Origin: Limisphaerales bacterium
GTDB taxonomy: Bacteria; Verrucomicrobiota; Verrucomicrobiia; Limisphaerales; UBA11358
DNA: 44,885 nucleotides
Direction of reading: 5' to 3'
Assembly: GCA_025360325.1 (NCBI GenBank)
Contig: JANYCI010000340.1
Coordinates: 1 to 44,885, forward strand
This document shows positions 39,673 to 44,885 of the stretch, piece after piece (within the stretch, counting starts at the first letter, position 1; every line of letters begins with the position of its first letter). A program made the position numbers and the translations under genes. The notes under the pieces are model-generated. The model worked only from the letters and a program-made list of their open reading frames with translations. It did not search any database and had not been told where the DNA came from.

Positions 39673-41523
39673 TCATACTGATTGCGCCGTGGCGGTGGCG
39701 AGTTTGCTTTGGCGGACGGCGGCGATTTGCGCGTCGTAGAGTTGTTTGTAGAGTCCGTTTTTCGCGATGAGTTCATCCTGCGTGCCGCGCTCGACGAGTT
39801 CGCCGTGGTTGATGACGAGGACTTGATCGGCGTGTTTTAACGTGGAGAGGCGATGCGCGATCATGAACGTGGTGCGGCCAACCATGAGGCGTTCGAGCGC
39901 TTCGAGAATCACGGCTTCGGTCTTGGAATCCACGGAGGAAGTGGGTTCGTCGAGAATCAGAATCGGCGCGTCCTTCAAAAACGCCCGCGCGACGGCGACG
40001 CGCTGGCGTTCGCCGCCGGAAATTTGCGCGCCGCGTTCGCCGAGAATCGTTTCATATTTTTGCGGCAGACGTTCGATGAAGTCATGCGCGTTCGCGGCTT
40101 TCGCGGCGGCTATGATTTCTTCTGTGGTCGCTTCGAGGCGACCGTAGCGGATGTTCTCGGCAATCGTGCCGGAAAACAACAACGGCTCTTGCAACACGAT
40201 GCTGATCTGCGCCCGGAGCGATTTGAGCGTGAGGTCGCGGAGGTTCACGCCGTCGAGAAAAATGCCGCCAGCCTTCGCGTCGTAGAAGCGCGGAATCAAA
40301 CTCACAAGCGTGGATTTGCCCGCGCCGGTCTGGCCGACGATGCCGATGACTTGTCCGGGTTTGGCCTCAAACGAAATTTTTTTCAACGTGTCCACGCGGC
40401 CGGTGTAGCTGAAATCCACGTTTTCAAAACGGACGCCGCCGCGCACGCGTTCGATGTTTTTTGCCGTTGGCGAATCTTTGATGTCCGGCACGGTGTCGAG
40501 AAATTCAAACGTGTTTTTCAGCGAGATGAAGCGATCCTGCAACGAGCCGATGGTGAAGCTGATTTGTTCGAGCGGTTTGTAGATGGCGGCAATGTAAGCA
40601 ATGATGACGGTGAGTTCGCCCACAGTGAATGCGCCCGCCGGCCAACCGGCTTGCTTCGCGTGCAACACGTCCACCGCGCCGAGGCCCAGCACGAGCGCGG
40701 CACCGATGGCGGTGATGAAATTCACGACAAGCGAAAAAATCGTCTGGCGCACGGTGACTTTCACGCGCTCCTTCACGGCGAGCGTGGTCTGGTCGCGGAA
40801 ACGCTTGTGCTCCCGGTCTTCACGCCCGAACGCGACGATGACGCGCATCATGGCGAACGCCTCGTGGATGATGGAGAGCGATTCGGATTCGAGCGTGCGG
40901 ACGCGCTGGATTTTGTCCTGGATATGCGTGGCGTAGTAGCCGACGGAGTAATACAAAAATGGCACGACGGTAATCGCGGCGAGCGCGAGCTTGGGATTGA
41001 GGTGATACGTCACCCAAAACATTCCGACCAATGTCAGCGCGGCTTCGACGAGCATGGGGATGGTCATCACGAGTCCGGCGGGCGCGTCGCCCTGGCTGTT
41101 GATCATGTAGATCAAACCGCCGCTGCGCCGCTGGTCGTGGTAGGCGAGCGACATTTTCTGCGCGTGCAGAAACATCTCGCTGCGGAAATCGAGCGTGATG
41201 TTTTGATCAATTTTCGTGTTCACGAAATTGGCGGCGACGTGGAGCGCATCGAGGATGAGCAGCAGCCCGAGACCCGCGAGCGCAGCGAAGAGGATGAGCG
41301 CAGTGGGATTCGACGCGATGGAGGTGGGAATCCATTGCAACCAAGAGGCGAGCTGCTTGTCGCCGAGAGCGTTGTCAATCACGATGAGCAGCGGCCACGG
41401 CGTCGCGAGCGTGACGATGGCCGTGAGCACGGTCAGTGCCACCGAGAGCGCGGCGAGCGTCCGGTGCGGACGCAGGTAGCGCAGGGTGCGCTTGACATAG
41501 CGCATCGGAATAGTGCTTTTCAT
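39673..41523 (-). CDS. MsbA-like ABC exporter (membrane and ATPase domains fused)
   Basis: The protein has 616 residues. The membrane domain (about 10-345) has six hydrophobic helices (for example around 26-46, 73-95, 155-175, 178-196, 262-283 and 301-320). The ATPase domain (360-600) has Walker A GQTGAGKST (397-405), Q-loop VLQEPLLFSGTI, signature ISGGERQRVA (501-510), Walker B ILILDEPTSS (521-530) and an H-loop in MIAHRLSTLKHAD. Such half-transporters work as dimers to flip lipid-linked substrates. In this cluster it is the natural candidate to flip the lipid-linked glycan or its precursor across the inner membrane (inference). It overlaps the upstream GH/GT fusion gene by four bases. Confidence 0.95.
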   Translation of the reverse strand: MKSTIPMRYVKRTLRYLRPHRTLAALSVALTVLTAIVTLATPWPLLIVIDNALGDKQLASWLQWIPTSIASNPTALILFAALAGLGLLLILDALHVAANFVNTKIDQNITLDFRSEMFLHAQKMSLAYHDQRRSGGLIYMINSQGDAPAGLVMTIPMLVEAALTLVGMFWVTYHLNPKLALAAITVVPFLYYSVGYYATHIQDKIQRVRTLESESLSIIHEAFAMMRVIVAFGREDREHKRFRDQTTLAVKERVKVTVRQTIFSLVVNFITAIGAALVLGLGAVDVLHAKQAGWPAGAFTVGELTVIIAYIAAIYKPLEQISFTIGSLQDRFISLKNTFEFLDTVPDIKDSPTAKNIERVRGGVRFENVDFSYTGRVDTLKKISFEAKPGQVIGIVGQTGAGKSTLVSLIPRFYDAKAGGIFLDGVNLRDLTLKSLRAQISIVLQEPLLFSGTIAENIRYGRLEATTEEIIAAAKAANAHDFIERLPQKYETILGERGAQISGGERQRVAVARAFLKDAPILILDEPTSSVDSKTEAVILEALERLMVGRTTFMIAHRLSTLKHADQVLVINHGELVERGTQDELIAKNGLYKQLYDAQIAAVRQSKLATATAQSV

Positions 41524-44018
41524 TTTCCGCTCACAGATTTTAATTTCATTTCGCGAATCGTCCGGCGAACCAGCGCCATCGCTGCCGCGCTTTCAACGAT
41601 CATCGCCACCAGACAAATCAAAGTCACCGCGCCGAACACGCCCACGGCCACCCACGCGGCATCAAGCGCGGCACCGAGCGTCAGCACCGCCGCGTAACTC
41701 AACGTGATGAGCGACGCGTCCGGCCAGTGCGGCCACAGTTTGAAACGGATATTTTGTTTTTCACCGCCGTGTTCCTCGGCCAGCAACCGCAGTCGCACCG
41801 CGCCCAGCACGCCACCGCGAATTTCCAAATCCCAGCGGTCATAATCGCCGCCGCGAAAAACGCCCGCGCCCGCTTCCTGCAACGGAATTTCCACGGCCAG
41901 CAGCCAGTCGGTCGGCGACCGCCAGCGTTCGCTCCACACGACTTTCTCTCCCGGCAGCGGCAGGGCGAAACCAGTCAGCCGGCGTCGGCCCCACGGTGTT
42001 AGCCCCGCGCCAACGCGTCCGCGTAACCGCGCAATGGGCTGCAGCAAATTCAGCAACGACACCAGCGCGAACTGGGAAAAACCGTTCAGCGGCAGCCGCC
42101 GCGCCTGCAACACGGCCCGCGCAACGGTGATGCCAACCGCGATCACCAAAATCGGAGCGAACCACAGGAGCGGTTTCCAGAATGGTGCCAGCGCCAGCAA
42201 AATAATCAGCGCGAAAATAATCACATACCATTCCGGCATCCGCACGACCGACCAGAACGTGCTGGGCGCCGGCTCGTAGAGCGATTGAAACAGCGCGCTG
42301 CCCCAGGTGCCGTGATAAATCCGCGAACGTCCCACCGTGAGCGCCGCGAGCCGGCCGAGTCCATAGATGCGACCATGCCACGCGGGCTGCCCGGCGGCGT
42401 TGTATTTCGCGGGCCACTTGCGTTCGAGCGCGGCCTCGGCCTTGCCGTAGCCGGATTGTTGTTTCCAATAGGTGCCGATAGTTTGCCGCCGGTGGTGCCA
42501 GACCATCGCGCCGGGATGGAAACCGATTTTCCAACCGGCATAGTGAAAACGCCAGCAGATATCCACGTCATCACCCGCGACCAAGAAGCGCGGATCAAAT
42601 CCGCCGAGTGCGAGCAGCGCGGATTTGCGGAACGCCATGTTGCAGCCGGGAATGTGCTCGGCCTCGCGGTCGGTGAGCAAAACGTGGATCGGGCCGCCGG
42701 GCGCGTGGGCGACGCAGCGAGCGGTGAAATTTTCCGTGGCGGGCGGAATGTTCGGCCCGCCGGCGGCGGCGCAGTCCGTCGTGGCGAACGTGTGCGCGAG
42801 AAATTTCAGCCAGTGCGGATCAGGCCACGCATCGTCGTCGAGATAGGCGACAATTTCACCTGTCGCAGCTTCGCAACCGGCGTTGCGCGCCGCGCTCAAA
42901 CCGGAGTGGGTCTGGTTGACGAGCCGCACGGGAAATTGTTTGGCGATGGCGGCGACGCGTTCATCCGCGCCGTCGTTGACCACGATGACTTCGTAGTCGG
43001 GATACTCCACGCGCTGCAAACCGGCGAGCGATTCGTTCAGCGTGGCCGCGCCGCGATAAGTGCAAATCACAACGGAGATGCGCGGCCAGGAATTTTTTCC
43101 TGCGAACGGCAGTTGCGCGAACGCCTCCCGAACGGCGGCGAGCGAAAGTTTTTCCGTGCGGTCGCGGCGCGTGAGGCCAAAGTCCCAGTCGAGAATGTCG
43201 TTGCCGCCGCGATGCCATTCGTCCGTCCACGAAAAAATAAAAACACCGGCCACGCCGCCCTCGAACGCAAGCCGCAACTGCCAATCCAGCGATGCGGCCT
43301 GACCGGACTCACCGTTGCGGCGGCTGTCGAGACCCACTTCCGTGAACAGCAGCGGCTTGTCCGCCGCGAGATTTTGCAAGCGCGCAAGATAGGCAGAAAA
43401 TTTTTCCGGCGTTTCGAGATAGACGTTGAAACAAAATAAATCCACGAACGGCAGTTCGAGATATTCAGTCGAAGGATAGTTGACATAGGCGATCAGCGCA
43501 TCGGGCGCATCCGCCTTGGCGAGCAGATACAGGCGGCGGATGAATTTTTCAATCACGCGCGGCCCGTGCCAGCGGACGACCGGCGCAGGAATCTCGTTGC
43601 CGATGGCGAAGCCCAGCAGCGCGGGATGGCCGGCGCATGCCCGCACACCCTCGGAAATTTTTTCCTCGACGCGCCGGGTAATTTCCTCGTCGGCCAAAAA
43701 CGCGACGTGCTGCTCCCACGGCAAACCGACGAGCACCCAGATTTGTTTTTCGTGCGCGAGGTCCAGCAGCCAGCGCGGCGGAACGGTGTAGAGGCGGACG
43801 GCGTTGATGCCGGTCGCGGCCATGGTTTCAAAATCACGCGCAGCGATTTCCGGGTCGTGGTATTCGCAGCCGTTGCTTTCGGGACGGAATGGGCCGTAGG
43901 TGACGCCGCGCAAAAAAAGTTTTTCCTCACCGAGCCAGATAAATTTTCCACGAACCACCGGGCGGGGGGAGACAGTTTCAATTTTTGAGTCGGGGTTGGA
44001 GGCGTGGCGGGATGACAT
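41520..44018 (-). CDS. Fusion of a TIM-barrel glycoside hydrolase domain with a membrane GT2 glycosyltransferase
   Basis: The protein has 832 residues. Residues about 20-300 form a GH2/clan A-like barrel: LRGVTYGPF at the start, FAIGNEIPAP with acid/base E142, and LLFTEVGLDS with nucleophile E227, then IFSWTDEWHRGG. No signal peptide precedes it, so this domain would lie in the cytoplasm. Residues 313-560 are a GT2 domain (ISVVICTYRG, VIVVNDGADE, AYLDDDAWPDPHWL with D394-D396, AGDDVDICWRF). Two to four membrane helices follow at about 605-675 and another pair near 770-815. The pairing of hydrolase and transferase in one chain suggests chain-length control or transglycosylation; this is inference. 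The gene starts three bases after the prepilin-like gene and overlaps the ABC gene. Confidence 0.88.
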   Translation of the reverse strand: MSSRHASNPDSKIETVSPRPVVRGKFIWLGEEKLFLRGVTYGPFRPESNGCEYHDPEIAARDFETMAATGINAVRLYTVPPRWLLDLAHEKQIWVLVGLPWEQHVAFLADEEITRRVEEKISEGVRACAGHPALLGFAIGNEIPAPVVRWHGPRVIEKFIRRLYLLAKADAPDALIAYVNYPSTEYLELPFVDLFCFNVYLETPEKFSAYLARLQNLAADKPLLFTEVGLDSRRNGESGQAASLDWQLRLAFEGGVAGVFIFSWTDEWHRGGNDILDWDFGLTRRDRTEKLSLAAVREAFAQLPFAGKNSWPRISVVICTYRGAATLNESLAGLQRVEYPDYEVIVVNDGADERVAAIAKQFPVRLVNQTHSGLSAARNAGCEAATGEIVAYLDDDAWPDPHWLKFLAHTFATTDCAAAGGPNIPPATENFTARCVAHAPGGPIHVLLTDREAEHIPGCNMAFRKSALLALGGFDPRFLVAGDDVDICWRFHYAGWKIGFHPGAMVWHHRRQTIGTYWKQQSGYGKAEAALERKWPAKYNAAGQPAWHGRIYGLGRLAALTVGRSRIYHGTWGSALFQSLYEPAPSTFWSVVRMPEWYVIIFALIILLALAPFWKPLLWFAPILVIAVGITVARAVLQARRLPLNGFSQFALVSLLNLLQPIARLRGRVGAGLTPWGRRRLTGFALPLPGEKVVWSERWRSPTDWLLAVEIPLQEAGAGVFRGGDYDRWDLEIRGGVLGAVRLRLLAEEHGGEKQNIRFKLWPHWPDASLITLSYAAVLTLGAALDAAWVAVGVFGAVTLICLVAMIVESAAAMALVRRTIREMKLKSVSGK

Positions 44019-44021
44019 GGG

Positions 44022-44645
44022 TCAGAATTTTAGAACCACGTCATTCGTCTGCGACTGCGTCGTGGCGGCAACATGACCGTCGAAAAATAAAAAATTAGCC
44101 CGCGCGCTGTGCCGGTAGCTGATCTGGTCGCCGGACAGCATCTCCACCGGCGGATGATTGTAGCTGGAGATGACATCGCCGAGGTAAAACGTCTGCGCGG
44201 GCGACTTGACCTCGGATTCCTTACGGGTCGTGGGCAGCGGAAAATTCACGGCGGTGTAGGCGTTCATGCCGAAGCTGATCTGGAAGGTGTTGTTGACCGC
44301 GTCGGGTTCCAGCTTGCGTCCGGGGCAGGAATAAACGCCGGTTTCAAAATCATCATCGCCATTGAAATCCCACTGCTGGCCGAGAATCTCCGGGGCGAGC
44401 AACGCGTAGAAATTATTTTCCGTTGGATCGGGATCATCCACCCACGCGAACGGCAGCCGGTGATCGTTCTCTTCGGTGTAAAGCGTCGCGCCCAGAAAAA
44501 CTTGCCGGAGATGGCCGGTGCATTGCACGGCATAGGCGCGCTGCTTGGCCTTGGTGAGCGCGGGCAGCAGCAACGCCGCAAGAATGGCGATGATCGCGAT
44601 GACCACCAGTAATTCCAGCAGGGTGAATGCTCTGATTTTTTTCAT
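44022..44645 (-). CDS. Type II secretion/prepilin-like protein with H-X9-DG tail
   Basis: The protein has 207 residues from the ATG at 44645, which begins MKKIRAFTLLELLVVIAIIA, a type IV prepilin N-terminus with the cleavage site before F7 and the +5 glutamate E11. The rest is a globular domain with ENDHRLPFAWVDD and CPGRKLEPDA, closing with RHSARANFLFFDGH, the H-X9-DG element common in the large prepilin-like families of Planctomycetes and Verrucomicrobia. An upstream ATG would add eight residues before the leader and is not favoured. It is the first gene of the glycan run, three bases ahead of the GH/GT fusion. Whether it has a role in glycan export or merely shares the transcript is unknown. 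Confidence 0.9.
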   Translation of the reverse strand: MKKIRAFTLLELLVVIAIIAILAALLLPALTKAKQRAYAVQCTGHLRQVFLGATLYTEENDHRLPFAWVDDPDPTENNFYALLAPEILGQQWDFNGDDDFETGVYSCPGRKLEPDAVNNTFQISFGMNAYTAVNFPLPTTRKESEVKSPAQTFYLGDVISSYNHPPVEMLSGDQISYRHSARANFLFFDGHVAATTQSQTNDVVLKF

Positions 44646-44822
44646 GGCCTTGTCCGCCGCACCGCTCAAAAATGTAACCCGAATTTAACACAACCGCCCG
44701 CCCGCGAAAGGCCGGTTTTCATTAAAATAATTTTATCATCCGCACCTTAGTGCCTGTCTGAAAAAGCGAATTAGCGATTTGCGGGAAAATATTTCTGCAA
44801 AAAAACGCATAAAACACTTGAT

Positions 44823-44874
44823 TTGACTGGCTATTTTCGGGACTTACCTTCGCGGCAGCGCCATTCAGGCGATG
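44823..44874 (+). promoter_or_regulatory. Possible promoter and start codon of a divergent plus-strand gene at the window edge
   Basis: TTGACT (44823-44828) and TACCTT (44845-44850) are spaced by 16 bases, followed by ATG at 44872 reading MKIA before the window ends. A weak -10 and only five codons make this tentative. The 226-bp gap from 44646 to 44871 otherwise shows nothing clear for the minus-strand operon. Confidence 0.25.
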
Positions 44875-44885
44875 AAAATCGCTAC

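Noticed and set aside
39853..41697. Plus-strand frame of 614 codons
   Set aside because: It is the antisense shadow of the ABC exporter and GH/GT fusion genes; its product is an Arg/His/Asp-rich string without domains.

Overview
The window looks like a chromosomal segment of a Verrucomicrobiota bacterium, most likely of the Pedosphaeraceae/Limisphaerales type (inference; no marker gene is present). The reasons are a large secreted glucose/sorbosone-dehydrogenase-like protein with haem sites and a LamG module, Asn/Thr-rich secreted proteins with a recurring C-terminal module, a prepilin-like protein with an H-X9-DG tail, a carbamoyltransferase/SxtJ/DUF5989 cassette, and several families of small palindromic repeats, some of them translated inside genes. 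All genes but one (21212-23083) lie on the minus strand. No rRNA, tRNA or CRISPR array was seen.

Layout from high to low coordinates, which is the direction of transcription. (1) 44645-23070: a 21.5-kb run of 13 minus-strand genes, mostly overlapping or a few bases apart, that looks like a surface-glycan locus. It holds a prepilin-like protein, a glycosidase-glycosyltransferase fusion, an MsbA-like ABC exporter, three glycosyltransferases or sulfotransferases that end in the same unnamed ~95-residue domain, a 1447-residue multi-domain glycosyltransferase with a WbsX domain and two more copies of that domain, a thymidine-kinase-like/methyltransferase/Zn-ribbon/methyltransferase fusion, APS kinase, two paralogous glycosyltransferase-like proteins, a sugar/aminoglycoside-type kinase and a ChbG/YdjC deacetylase. 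APS kinase would make the PAPS that the sulfotransferase uses, so a sulfated glycan is a reasonable inference. (2) 21212-23083, plus strand: a secreted HAF-repeat/Ig-like protein. (3) 20929-18332: DUF5989 (needs a frameshift or an alternative GTG start), carbamoyltransferase, SxtJ, then a start-less remnant. (4) 18066-15790: two secreted proteins closed by a strong terminator. (5) 15562-8458: a two-partner secretion pair in which the outer-membrane transporter is fused behind an AraC-type regulator. (6) 8173-4876: ExbB-ExbD-TonB-ExbD-lipoprotein operon, a C-terminal gene fragment and a terminator. (7) 4810-1: a GH43 galactanase-like enzyme and the truncated dehydrogenase/cytochrome/LamG protein.

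The most unusual items are the AraC-TpsB fusion, whose junction carries an internal signal peptide and an A8 tract; the five-copy 'SKGD...HFP...WWLEHY' domain; the kinase-like/double-methyltransferase fusion; and palindromic and heptameric repeats that sit in frame inside glycosyltransferase and sulfotransferase genes. All function statements rest on motifs read by eye; no searches were run.
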